A stretch of 64,000 nucleotides of DNA from Bacillota bacterium (GTDB taxonomy: Bacteria; Bacillota; Clostridia; Oscillospirales; Ruminococcaceae), in contig JAEXUW010000004.1 of the NCBI GenBank assembly GCA_023439835.1, positions 21,995 through 85,994 of the forward strand, written 5' to 3'. Position 1 is the first letter of the stretch; every line of letters begins with the position of its first letter. Position numbers and translations under genes: made by a program. This document shows positions 42,242-51,127 of this stretch, in pieces. The notes under the pieces were generated by a model. That model was not told the DNA's origin, searched no databases, and saw nothing but the letters and a program-made list of their open reading frames with translations.

Positions 42242-43200
42242 TTACAGCAGGCTTTTTTAACAGCATTGGCGGCGACAGGCGGTATCGTGCCGAAAACTTC
42301 GCCGACTTTTTCAACAGCATAATCAGCACAGGTGTCTTTGAGGACACTATTGGCAATTTAATCGTGTCTCCCTCGGGTGGAATGTCAGCTTCAGTCGCAC
42401 CGGGAAAGGCTTTCATCAACGGCTATTGTATGATTTCCGACAGCGCCATAAGCTTTTCTATCCCCGCCGCCCACGCAAGCCTTGACCGCATTGACCGAAT
42501 TGTCGTGCGGCTTGACCTTGCTGGGCGGGCGATTGATATTGTGCTTCTCGGCGGAACACCTTCAGGAACACCGACTCCGCCTGAGCTCACCCGAAATTCA
42601 AGCCGATATGAACTCTGCCTCGCACAAATCTCAATCCCAGCGGGAACAACAGAAATGACCTCGGCGCTTATTACGGACACCAGACCGGACGCAAATCTTT
42701 GCGGTGGCGTTTACGTTAGGACGGCGAACGAGATTATACTCGCGGGGAAAGCGGATAAGAATGTGGTTGACGACATCCTGTCCGGTAATACAGAGGTTAA
42801 TGCGGGAGCTATCAAAGGCACAGAAATCAGCGACACTCCTGCGCTGGAAAGGCAGGTTTTGAAGCTTTCTCAAGGCGTATGGACGCCCGTATATACATAC
42901 ACCGCTGGAGCTGGGGTAACTGCCCCTTGGTCTTCGTCCGTTACATATAACTATGAGGTGAATCTAGGCTCTTCCCCCTCCAAGCTCTCGATATCAATAG
43001 ATTTTACAGGCGTGTGGTCGGGAGCAGGCATTATAACCGTTGACGTATATCCGGGTACACCTGGGATGTTTGGTTTGCTCCCAACCCAGCCGGCAAAACA
43101 AGGCGTAGTGACAATAACAGATAACGGCTTTCGCATAACTACTACCGAAAGCACCTCAGTGATTGGCAGCAAAACTTACACATACACAGCGCAAGCATAG
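42238..43200 (+). CDS. Baseplate/receptor-binding protein
   Basis: 320 residues. An N-terminal module (FFNSIGGDRRYRAENFADFFNSIISTGVF ... PGKAFINGY) conserved in tail-tip proteins of Firmicute phages, then a variable beta-rich C-terminal half with Thr/Ser/Gly-rich stretches. The C-terminal domain is probably the host-binding part. It starts by ATGA overlap. Confidence 0.7.
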   Translation: MITAGFFNSIGGDRRYRAENFADFFNSIISTGVFEDTIGNLIVSPSGGMSASVAPGKAFINGYCMISDSAISFSIPAAHASLDRIDRIVVRLDLAGRAIDIVLLGGTPSGTPTPPELTRNSSRYELCLAQISIPAGTTEMTSALITDTRPDANLCGGVYVRTANEIILAGKADKNVVDDILSGNTEVNAGAIKGTEISDTPALERQVLKLSQGVWTPVYTYTAGAGVTAPWSSSVTYNYEVNLGSSPSKLSISIDFTGVWSGAGIITVDVYPGTPGMFGLLPTQPAKQGVVTITDNGFRITTTESTSVIGSKTYTYTAQA

Positions 43201-43209
43201 GAGGAGAAA

Positions 43210-43806
43210 ATGATTATTTTTAATGATTTAACGTGGCTTACAAGGTCTGATATGCCGTCGGAGGACTGGACGGGAAAAGCCAAATATGTCTTACCTGATG
43301 GCAGCGAACTCGCCAATAAAATAATCTCTGCAAAATACGGGTTTGAGATTATTGAGGAAAAGGACGGCTCGATTATTGACATACAGCCATTAAATGCCCC
43401 GATTGAAATTATCAGAAACGCAAAGCTCGCCGAAATCAATGCGGCTTGTACAAGCACGATAGAAGCTGGCGTTGAGTACAACGGCAAGCGGTTCGGACTA
43501 AAAATACACGACCAAATTAATCTGATGGCGCTGGCTTCAATGGCTGAAAAAGACGGCTTGCCGAAACCGTATCATGCCGACGGAGAATTGTGTCAAGTTT
43601 TTCCTGCGGCTGATATTATTGAAATCGCAGGACTTGCCACGGCGACCATTGCTTATCAAACAACCTATTATAATTTTCTCAAAAAGTATGTAATGGGGCT
43701 TCAAACTGTTGAGGAGCTGTCTCAGGTTATGTACGGCAAAAGACTCCCCGAAGAGCTTGAACGAGCTTTAAATGAAGTGCTGGGGGTGCCACCAAGTGAA
43801 ACATAA
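43210..43806 (+). CDS. Tail fibre accessory protein (DUF4376-like)
   Basis: 198 residues. EIIRNAKLAEINAACTSTIEAGVEYNGKRFGL followed by DQINLMALASMAEK is the DUF4376-type motif found in phage fibre or chaperone proteins. The role is unclear. ATG at 43210 follows AGGAGG. Confidence 0.65.
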   Translation: MIIFNDLTWLTRSDMPSEDWTGKAKYVLPDGSELANKIISAKYGFEIIEEKDGSIIDIQPLNAPIEIIRNAKLAEINAACTSTIEAGVEYNGKRFGLKIHDQINLMALASMAEKDGLPKPYHADGELCQVFPAADIIEIAGLATATIAYQTTYYNFLKKYVMGLQTVEELSQVMYGKRLPEELERALNEVLGVPPSET

Positions 43807-44233
43807 AAAACTGGTACTCCACTCGACGTTGTTTTTAACAGCAGGAACAATCTATACTCTATGTGAAAAAGCATATAGAGGTTTTTCACATTGGACTATG
43901 TTTGTTCTTTCAGGATTAGTTTTTATACCGATCGGACAACTTAACAAACGTTTTTCATGGGACATGCCTTTAGTGTTACAAATGCTTATTGGCAGCAGCA
44001 TTATCACATTAGGTGAATTCATTACAGGATGTATTGTCAATCTTCGGTTGGGATGGAATGTATGGGATTATTCAGATATGCCCGGTAATATACTAGGACA
44101 AATATGCCCGCAATCTTCGGCTTTATGGTGCATAGCTGCTCTTGCTATTATTCTTCTTGATGACTTTATACGCTACAAGTTTTTCGGGGAGGAAAAGCCA
44201 AGATATACATTTGTGAGGTGGGGTAATGGGTAA
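43796..44233 (+). CDS. CmpB-like (putative ABC transporter type IV) membrane protein
   Basis: 145 residues with four TM helices. NLRLGWNVWDYSDMPGNILGQICP is the hallmark of the PF06541 family, labelled ABC transporter permease but without proven function. It sits between the fibre and holin-like genes, so it may belong to lysis or membrane sensing. GTG at 43796 overlaps the previous gene by 11 bp and follows TGGGGGTG. Confidence 0.7.
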   Translation: MKHKKLVLHSTLFLTAGTIYTLCEKAYRGFSHWTMFVLSGLVFIPIGQLNKRFSWDMPLVLQMLIGSSIITLGEFITGCIVNLRLGWNVWDYSDMPGNILGQICPQSSALWCIAALAIILLDDFIRYKFFGEEKPRYTFVRWGNG

Positions 44234-44537
44234 AAGGAAAAAACCTACGATATCGGCGAAAGAGAAAAAGCATATTGAGTTCAGCAAGAAGGTTGTGGTG
44301 GTGGCTTTTGCAATTTTTATAGCTATGGTAATAAACAGCTATGTGCTGGCGTACATGGAGAAGGCTAATCCGCTTGAGAGTTTATCATCGGCAATAATAA
44401 TCACGCCCGTCGCAACTATCCTCGGCTATTATACTCAAAACTCCGTTCGAGCATGGTCGAGGAATAAATATATTTCAACAACCGAACAAACCACAGAAAT
44501 TATATATACAGGAGGTCATGGACGTGGCGAATTATAA
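44226..44537 (+). CDS. Holin-like two-helix protein
   Basis: 103 residues: a basic N-terminus (GKRKKPTISAKEKKH), TM helices near 22-40 and 53-68 and a polar tail. Size, topology and place just before the endolysin suggest a holin that times lysis. It overlaps the endolysin start. Confidence 0.6.
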   Translation: MGKRKKPTISAKEKKHIEFSKKVVVVAFAIFIAMVINSYVLAYMEKANPLESLSSAIIITPVATILGYYTQNSVRAWSRNKYISTTEQTTEIIYTGGHGRGEL

Positions 44538-45309
44538 AGGAATTGACGTATCAAAATGGCAGGGAAATATTGATTGGTCTGCTGTAAAAAAAGCTGGCTA
44601 TACTTTCGCAATTATTCGTTCAAGTGCCAGGAACAACTACATAGACCCTTGCCTTGAGCAGAACGTAAAAGGCTGTGAAGAAAATGGAATAGATTATGGA
44701 TTTTATCATTACAGCTATGCCTTGACCGTAAAACAAGCTATCGCCGAGGCTGACTTTTTCTTAAAAACCATCGGCAAATACCGCCCCACTATGCCTGTAT
44801 ATTTTGATATTGAGGACAATAGTCAGATTAAGTTGGGAAAACAGGTACTAACCGAAATGACGGTTGCTTTTTTAGATAAGGTTGAGAAAGCTGGTTATTA
44901 TGCAGGGTTGTATACTAATCTGCTGTGACTTAATAAATATCTTGACTACGAGCAAATCAAGCGGTTTGATATTTGGCTGGCTGCTTGGCGTGATGTGCGT
45001 CCGACAAATTATGCTCATGGGGTATGGCAGAATGCCGTGCTCGGCTCAGCCTCTGACGTTGCGAAAAAATATGCAAGCAAGGTCGGGAATGTACCGGGAG
45101 TATTAGGTGCAGTTGACGTTGATATTTCATACAAAGATTATCCGTCGATTATAAGAAAATTAGGGCTAAACCACCTCACAGCCTCCACTCCAGCCCCGAA
45201 AATATATCAGCTGACGGCGACAAAATCAGGGCTTACCCAAGCACAGGCAACACAGCTAAAGGCACAAGCGGACAAGCTCGGGCTGATTACGACAATTAAG
45301 GAGGCATAG
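44524..45309 (+). pseudogene. GH25 lysozyme endolysin with in-frame TGA
   Basis: The frame reads YKGIDVSKWQGNIDW, MPVYFDIED (catalytic DxE) and GYYAGLYTNLL, then TGA at 44926-44928. It continues in the same frame as LNKYLDYEQIKRFDIWLAAW to 45309, ending in an SPOR-like C-terminal domain (about residues 220-261). GH25 enzymes usually have Trp at the stop position, so one TGG to TGA change explains it. GTG at 44524 is preferred (8 nt after GGAGG). The truncated 135-residue product would lack part of the barrel. Confidence 0.9.
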
Positions 45310-45312
45310 CAC

Positions 45313-45660
45313 ATGGATTGGCTCGAGGTAATTAAACTGCTCCTGTCAGCTCTCGGTGTGGGGGGTGTGGTCGGCGGTATACTAAACCGAAAACTGTCAA
45401 AAATAGCAAAAGAAAAAGCTGACGAAAAAGCGAATTGTCAAAACACCGATAAAGCGTTAAAGGTTTTGTTAAGACGTGATATCTATGACATTTGCAACAA
45501 TGCTAAAAAGCGAACGTATATTTGGCTATATGAACTAGAGCAGTTAGACGAAGCTTTTGAAACATACTCTGCACTCGGCGGAAACGGCGCGGCGAAAAAG
45601 GTGTATTACGATGTCAAACACAACTGCAGGGTGATTACCGACCCAGCGGAGCTGGCATAA
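45313..45660 (+). CDS. Holin-like protein with coiled coil
   Basis: 115 residues: one N-terminal TM helix (IKLLLSALGVGGVVGGIL), a charged coiled coil, and a helical C-terminus (IYDICNNAKKRTYIWLYELEQL) of a kind seen in clostridial phage proteins next to the endolysin. The second lysis protein of the cassette, or a pinholin. A terminator follows. Confidence 0.65.
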   Translation: MDWLEVIKLLLSALGVGGVVGGILNRKLSKIAKEKADEKANCQNTDKALKVLLRRDIYDICNNAKKRTYIWLYELEQLDEAFETYSALGGNGAAKKVYYDVKHNCRVITDPAELA

Positions 45661-45669
45661 ATTATTAAT

Positions 45670-45701
45670 CCCCCGCTTGGCTCTGATGAGCTGGGCGGGG
45701 G
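45670..45701 (+). terminator. Terminator of the phage late operon
   Basis: CCCCCGC/GCGGGGG outer stem and CTC/GAG inner stem around TGAT. The T-run is short. Confidence 0.7.
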
Positions 45702-45845
45702 AGTTAAATATAACCCATTTTTTAACCCACTTGAGTTTTGATACCATGTATTTTCAGTTCATCATAGAAATCAGATTCACTTACAAGTGGCGTAAAATAA
45801 GTGTTTGGGTAATCTCAATTAAATAACCGCTTAACAATTTTGATT

Positions 45846-45869
45846 GTTCGAATCCCTCCTTCTCCGCCA
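45846..45869 (+). repeat. attR core (24 bp)
   Basis: Identical to the last 24 nt of tRNA-Ser (20194-20217). The motif TAACCCACTT is found near both ends (20281 and 45723), a candidate arm site for the integrase. Confidence 0.95.
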
Positions 45870-45909
45870 AATTCGTAGGTTAGAAATGATAAAAACCTAC
45901 ACTATCCAA

Positions 45910-45935
45910 CAAGCCCGCTTCGGCGGGCTTGTTTT
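45910..45935 (+). terminator. Original tRNA-Ser terminator, displaced
   Basis: Perfect 9-bp stem CAAGCCCGC/GCGGGCTTG with a TTCG loop, then TTTT, 41 nt past attR. It probably ended the tRNA before integration. The rest of 45936-46116 shows no gene. Confidence 0.85.
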
Positions 45936-46116
45936 GCGTCTGCAAAAAAAGAGGACAAACTATTTAATTCGGTTGAACGAACTGCTTTTTTGTGAAACAA
46001 TTCTTTCCGTATTAGCCTATTGATTTATTGTGTAACCGCGAACCTCATCGAACGCCCATTTTCGCCTGTAAGTGCGGATAAGCAGGTCTTAGGGCTAACT
46101 GCTTATTAATTCTATC

Positions 46117-46566
46117 CTAATCTTTCAAGCGTTTTACCAATGTATTTATCCTGTTTGCCTTCGTATCTTCCTTTTTTGCAATTTCAATAGTGTTAATCTG
46201 TTCGCGTTTTAAATATTCCGATTGCTCATGGAAGATTTCCAGTACTTTGGCATCTCTTAAAACCTTTTCGATATAAGCCGGAATGATAAGCTCCCGCTTT
46301 TTTGTATCTTTTTCCAAAGTAATATGCACGCTGTCGCCAAGACCTTTTCCAACAGCTCGCTTGATAAATTCGTTGTATACCAGATAATGTCCGTTTTTGG
46401 AGGGCAGTAACATATGGTCAAATTCATGCCCGTCCACCGTGATACAAACCGGCAGGTTACCTTTCGTTCCAAAGCACTCTAACGCAGAATACGGGAAATA
46501 AACAACACTCCATTTGATTTTACCTTCAAGACGTTTAATCTCACTGTCAAACTCAAATTTCATCAT
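46117..46566 (-). CDS. DUF1905 / YdeI-OmdA domain protein
   Basis: 149 residues. An N-terminal DUF1905 barrel (KWSVVYFPYSALECFG, LLPSKNGHYLVYNEFIKRAVGKGLGDSV, HITLEKD) and a C-terminal helical YdeI/OmdA-like region. Function unknown. Coupled to the small gene before it by a 4-bp overlap. Confidence 0.75.
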   Translation of the reverse strand: MMKFEFDSEIKRLEGKIKWSVVYFPYSALECFGTKGNLPVCITVDGHEFDHMLLPSKNGHYLVYNEFIKRAVGKGLGDSVHITLEKDTKKRELIIPAYIEKVLRDAKVLEIFHEQSEYLKREQINTIEIAKKEDTKANRINTLVKRLKD

Positions 46567-46748
46567 ACATTCTCCACTTCATTTTTTGTGATGTTACCGC
46601 TTGAGCTTGTCGTCTGTATCATCCCACGGGCAACTTTATTTGAGTATGCAGTTATTTTAAAAGGCCCCTTGCGATAAAGCCCGACCGCTTCCTCAACAGT
46701 TTCAGCTTCGATTATTCTTGATTTAATATCTTCAAACATAGTTATCAT
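46563..46748 (-). CDS. Small hypothetical protein
   Basis: 61 residues: MFEDIKSRIIEAETVEEAVGLYRKGPFKITAYSN. A helical N-terminus and no recognised family. ATG at 46748 follows AGGTG. It overlaps the DUF1905 gene, so they are likely one transcript. Confidence 0.55.
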   Translation of the reverse strand: MITMFEDIKSRIIEAETVEEAVGLYRKGPFKITAYSNKVARGMIQTTSSSGNITKNEVENV

Positions 46749-46845
46749 TTCAGCACCTTAATTTGCGTCTGAATTTTCTTTTGTGTCCATTCGTTAATTC
46801 ATTTGCGTCATAAATATAATCAGCAATCCCTGCTCTCCAACCCAA

Positions 46846-49116
46846 TTACTCAAAACAGCATCCGCCCCATTCAATTACCGAAAAGCCTTTTCTCTCAAAG
46901 CTTTCTAGCTTCTGCTCAGGAATGCTGACATACTCATTCAAGGGCTTATAAACCATAAAAATTCTAAGCATACTGTCAGGCGTGGGGGACACATTCAGCG
47001 TTACAGCGCTTTCGTATTCATCAGTCTGAAAGGTTATCAGATTATATTCATTTTCCTGCATGAGGGGAAGCCAATAAACAATAAACTCATTATATTCCTT
47101 TGGGGTAAGCCCGAGATACTCAAGCTTTTGCTGAAGAAATTCAACCGTATCCTCTCCCCTAACAACAAAGCCCTGTGAGAAATCCCAGTTGGAAGCTCCC
47201 ACACCCTCCCAATAAAGATAAGAATACTCACGTCCGTCCGCCTTGTTAATAAGAGTACCGTCAGGATAAGCCGTAACATTCCAGCCGTCGTTATAATACG
47301 GATAGGTACAGGTCAGCTCACCGTCAATATCAATGGTTACGCTGACATCAGTTTGTTCCTCGGGATAAAGATAAATTACCGGCTTTGCATAAGCGCCGAG
47401 GAAGTGATAAGTATATGCCTGCTGGCTTGGATTGTAACCGCCCAGATAAACAGCGTCAACCAAATATGCAATATTAAAGCACAATTCACGATTAGTCAGG
47501 GGGACTTTCTTCACTTCGTTTTGCTGTTTATCTATCAGCCAGTCGCTATATAGATTGTATGTGCTGTCTTTCATATCCTTACAGTAGTCTGCCCTGATAA
47601 ACCCGAACATTTCCCAATCGCCAAACCATGCCTCAAGACCGTTCCATGTGACAACCTCCCAATCTCCCACTTCATACGGTCCCACTTCAGAAATATAGCT
47701 TCCAAACACAAGCTTTTCGCCGAAGAAATAATAGTCTGTCTGAGTATCGCTGATACTTTCTCGACGAAACACCTCAGTGAAATTCAGCTTATTATTTTCA
47801 AGGGTAAAAAGATAGTCAACACGCTGAAAGTCATTTGTCTTTCTGTTTTTATATGACATTGAAAACCATGCTCTCGTGCCATTCTCACGTTTTTTTAGGC
47901 CGAGAACATTTGCGTTATCTCCGTCGCCGACTACATAAGGATTATAGAGCGTGTCGATATATGCGAGCTTCCCTGCACTAATGCGATAAATATCAACATT
48001 AACGCCGTACTCATACTCTTGACTAGTGCTGTCAGCCGCCCTTGTGACAAGCAGCTCAGGCGTGCCGTCAAAATCAAGGTCGAGAAGAGTAATGCCTAAG
48101 GTTTTGTCATCATTTATACTGCTTAGATTATTGATGATTGAATTGTATGTATCCATCATTTCTTTATTCTTGTCAGCGGATGAAAAATCAGGTGCATCTG
48201 TCAAGATATTATACACATCCTCAGACAGTATTTCAAGGCTTAGTCCGATACATTCGGGGGATTTCGTTTCAGTTTTAGCCTGATAATCCAAGCTTGAAAT
48301 ATAGCCATCTTTAATACTGAAATAACAAGCTATATACATCTCTATCTTTGCATAAACATATTTGTCCCCGATAGCTTGATAAGGCTCTGAATAATAATCT
48401 CCTACATCGGTGATATAGCATTTTATGGTATCAGCCTCAATTTTTGTTCCGTTAATATCATATTTGCACATTGACATATTAGAGTGAAGAACAGGAATAC
48501 CATACATATACGCCGGATCAACAATCACCTCATAGCCGTTGTCGGCGGTTTTTCTGATAAAAGCATTAACCTTTACATCTCCGTCAAAGCCAAACAAAAC
48601 GTCATTGACTACCCCTTTATTTTTTTCTGAGAAATTCTCAATTTTAAGCACAGGGTCACGAAAATTAAAATCATAGCCCAAACTATTAAAAGAATAATCG
48701 AAAGGAATGCTTAAAATTCTGTCGTTCATCGCCTTAGTGCCGTATTGCGCATCAAAACCACTCACATATAAGCCGCGTGAGGATTGTCTGTATATACAGT
48801 CGTTATATTTAGGAGTATATGAAACAGCGTTTGGTGAAATTATCTTTGTGTTGATAAGATAATCAGAGAACAAGGTTCTGTTTTCGTATTTTACACTATA
48901 CTCAACTTCATCAAGTCTTTCGACGGTCGCATCATATAGAGTATAGTCTTTTTTAACCGGCTTAGGCTGAGCTGGCTCAATCGTAGCAGATGTTGAATCT
49001 GTTGTTGGAGCTTCAGCGCTAACAGCGTCATCCTCGCTATCCTCACCCCCACCGCAAGCGGCAAGCGTCATAGTCAGCATTACCGCCGACAAGATAAGTG
49101 CAAGCTTCTTTTTCAT
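46846..49116 (-). CDS. Large lipoprotein, tandem family member 4
   Basis: 756 residues. A lipoprotein signal (KKKLALILSAVMLTMTLAAC) anchors it outside the cell. The C-terminal domain (about 590-756) begins KPVIYLYPEEQTDVSVTIDI and includes TYPYYNDGWNVTAYPDG and YLYWEG, a pattern I have seen in clostridial surface proteins of unknown function. The middle has a LDLDFDGTPELLV segment like a calcium-binding FG-GAP/dockerin-type loop. ATG at 49116 follows GGAGGAG. Last of four tandem genes that share the signal peptide. Confidence 0.75.
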   Translation of the reverse strand: MKKKLALILSAVMLTMTLAACGGGEDSEDDAVSAEAPTTDSTSATIEPAQPKPVKKDYTLYDATVERLDEVEYSVKYENRTLFSDYLINTKIISPNAVSYTPKYNDCIYRQSSRGLYVSGFDAQYGTKAMNDRILSIPFDYSFNSLGYDFNFRDPVLKIENFSEKNKGVVNDVLFGFDGDVKVNAFIRKTADNGYEVIVDPAYMYGIPVLHSNMSMCKYDINGTKIEADTIKCYITDVGDYYSEPYQAIGDKYVYAKIEMYIACYFSIKDGYISSLDYQAKTETKSPECIGLSLEILSEDVYNILTDAPDFSSADKNKEMMDTYNSIINNLSSINDDKTLGITLLDLDFDGTPELLVTRAADSTSQEYEYGVNVDIYRISAGKLAYIDTLYNPYVVGDGDNANVLGLKKRENGTRAWFSMSYKNRKTNDFQRVDYLFTLENNKLNFTEVFRRESISDTQTDYYFFGEKLVFGSYISEVGPYEVGDWEVVTWNGLEAWFGDWEMFGFIRADYCKDMKDSTYNLYSDWLIDKQQNEVKKVPLTNRELCFNIAYLVDAVYLGGYNPSQQAYTYHFLGAYAKPVIYLYPEEQTDVSVTIDIDGELTCTYPYYNDGWNVTAYPDGTLINKADGREYSYLYWEGVGASNWDFSQGFVVRGEDTVEFLQQKLEYLGLTPKEYNEFIVYWLPLMQENEYNLITFQTDEYESAVTLNVSPTPDSMLRIFMVYKPLNEYVSIPEQKLESFERKGFSVIEWGGCCFE

Positions 49117-49143
49117 AATACTCCTCCGTTTTTCTGTCAAAAT

Positions 49144-51072
49144 CTAATGTGATATTCTCACATCCATATGTGTCGCCAGTGGATAGAATGCAACCTCCAC
49201 TCTAATACCCTCGCTGTTCGATGCATAATAATACGCCAAAGTGGCGGCGTTGTCTTCATAAACCTCAATATTAAAGCCGCTTCTTTTTACCACTTCAATA
49301 TAAGCCCTAGCCTGCTCAAGCGTACAGTCAACTTCAAGATTAATCTGATACTTATTCGGGGTATAGTTGCCGTCAAGCCTCACAGATGATCCGGCGGGGA
49401 ACGGGGGTGCATATTGAATATAAGGGTGCGAACGCCAGTCGATTCCGCCGTCTGAACGGTAAGCGACAATCGGCTTATCAAGCGTGTATTCAGTAATGCT
49501 ATCGCCATTGTTATCATAGCAGGTTATCTTCTCCGTTGTCCGGTAATAACCGTCTGTATACTCAGCCGTTCTTAATGCGCCAAGGTTTTCATCATATCCT
49601 CGGTAATAAAAGCCGCTTGAATTGTTTATCTGATTGAAATAAAGGGTATTGTCAGCTCTGCATGAGAAATTGTCAAAGGCTGAGAAACGCTGCTGTGACC
49701 ATATATCCAAAATACTGTCGTCTTTTTGATTCACCCCTAAAATATCCGATGCATAAACCCGATCCCACTGCTGAAGCGGTGTGTGCATAGCATCCTCGGC
49801 GGTCGGGAAAATCATTTTCACCTTTAAATCCACGACATAATTTTCAGCGTCATAGCTTTCGATATAAACAATCTTTACCGGAACCTCATAAAGTGAATTC
49901 AACACCTCATATCCTACCTCCCCGCCTTGCGTGAACCAATCTGTTTCATACAGCGAAAAGTTCGGAACATCAATAACCGCCAGCATATACTTATCTGTTG
50001 TGGGGAAGAAATACTCAGCGTCCTCGGCATTTTTCGGGAAAATGTCAGGCATGCTCTCAATCTCATAATAGCTTTTCTCGCTAATCATATCCTGAACATA
50101 GCCTGATTCGAATTCGGTCTTGTTTTCCAATCCGCCGATAAGCTTATATGTAAAATGCCCGTTTATCAGCTCCTCAATTCCAACATTATCAAACAAAAAG
50201 GTTATGCCGTAATCAGTATAATAGCCTGTCGCCTGATAATAGCCGCCGTATTCATCAAGAAACGGCTCATTTGTATAACCGTCACTATAAGGAACCCTCA
50301 CACCCCCGTATGCACGAAAATAATCCTCGTCGCCGCTGTTTGTGTCCATCTGAAACGTCATATCGGCGCCTGCACCCTCCATTGTGTCCTCTTTATAAAG
50401 CTCAAGCGAAAGCAAGCCGACCTCTTTGAGCATCAAAGCGGCCTCGGTGCTGTTAATTTTAACACCGACTCTGTCTGGATTTTCAATGAAAACCTCAACA
50501 ATCTGACTTGTCTCAATCTCTTTCATACAGGAAGAAAGCTCGCAGTCTAAAATAACGCTCCACTTCAAATCGTCCTTGATATTTCCGTCATAAAAGCCGA
50601 TTTGCACAAACTCACACTCACGAAAATAAGCACAAACGCCCGGCCTGTTTATTACACAGCTGACAGTGCTTCCCTTTTCAATATACATATGACGTGGAAC
50701 AAAAGCAAACCATTCAGGCTCTGAGCCGTCAAAATTCTGGGGACATAAAGTCCATTCATTCATATTCAAGGAAGAGCTAAGCTTTTGCTCATCCCCTCCA
50801 ATAAACCTGAAATCCAGGAATTTACCTTCTCTTTCTTTATTGTTCAAAACCTCTAGAACCTTCTCATGCGTGAAGGTAATAACAGCCTTATTCTCGCCAT
50901 AAAGCTCAATCTGAAAAGGCCCCGAAGGCTTTGAATCAACAGCAACATCAGTGACCTTACCGGTCTTTGAGCCGCTTTTCCCGTCATCCTCTCTATCCTC
51001 ACCCTCACCGCAGGCGGCAAGCGTCATAGTCAGCATTACCGCCGACAAAATTAGTGCAAGCTTCTTTTTCAT
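49144..51072 (-). CDS. Lipoprotein, tandem family member 3
   Basis: 642 residues. Same signal peptide as its neighbours (MKKKLALILSAVMLTMTLAAC), then an acidic linker and a large beta-rich ectodomain with many aromatic and acidic residues, and a C-terminal segment (VDCTLEQARAYIEVVKRSGF ... LAYYYASN) like a small alpha/beta domain. No family recognised. ATG at 51072 follows AAGGAG. Lies 27 bp upstream of member 4. Confidence 0.7.
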   Translation of the reverse strand: MKKKLALILSAVMLTMTLAACGEGEDREDDGKSGSKTGKVTDVAVDSKPSGPFQIELYGENKAVITFTHEKVLEVLNNKEREGKFLDFRFIGGDEQKLSSSLNMNEWTLCPQNFDGSEPEWFAFVPRHMYIEKGSTVSCVINRPGVCAYFRECEFVQIGFYDGNIKDDLKWSVILDCELSSCMKEIETSQIVEVFIENPDRVGVKINSTEAALMLKEVGLLSLELYKEDTMEGAGADMTFQMDTNSGDEDYFRAYGGVRVPYSDGYTNEPFLDEYGGYYQATGYYTDYGITFLFDNVGIEELINGHFTYKLIGGLENKTEFESGYVQDMISEKSYYEIESMPDIFPKNAEDAEYFFPTTDKYMLAVIDVPNFSLYETDWFTQGGEVGYEVLNSLYEVPVKIVYIESYDAENYVVDLKVKMIFPTAEDAMHTPLQQWDRVYASDILGVNQKDDSILDIWSQQRFSAFDNFSCRADNTLYFNQINNSSGFYYRGYDENLGALRTAEYTDGYYRTTEKITCYDNNGDSITEYTLDKPIVAYRSDGGIDWRSHPYIQYAPPFPAGSSVRLDGNYTPNKYQINLEVDCTLEQARAYIEVVKRSGFNIEVYEDNAATLAYYYASNSEGIRVEVAFYPLATHMDVRISH

Positions 51073-51127
51073 GGTTTCTCCTTATATTATGTAATAGGCT
51101 GACAATACTTTGATTGATGAATGGTCA

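Larger units (their letters stand above)
20194..45869. mobile_element. Decaying siphovirus prophage in tRNA-Ser
   Basis: A perfect 24-bp direct repeat (20194-20217 and 45846-45869) bounds a run of phage genes with an integrase remnant next to the tRNA. Head genes follow the SPP1-like portal/minor capsid/scaffold order, and the tail genes are those of a siphovirus. Integrase, ImmA, ATPase/SSB and helicase are truncated, the tape measure is frameshifted and the endolysin has an in-frame stop. Self-excision and a productive cycle are therefore unlikely without a helper. Three accessory cassettes with their own signals sit inside (25228-25698, 27165-28147, 32400-33305). Confidence 0.95.

Noticed and set aside
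44882..45106. ORF across the endolysin stop codon
   Set aside because: It is in a different frame from the GH25 protein, whose own frame continues with clear homology after the TGA.
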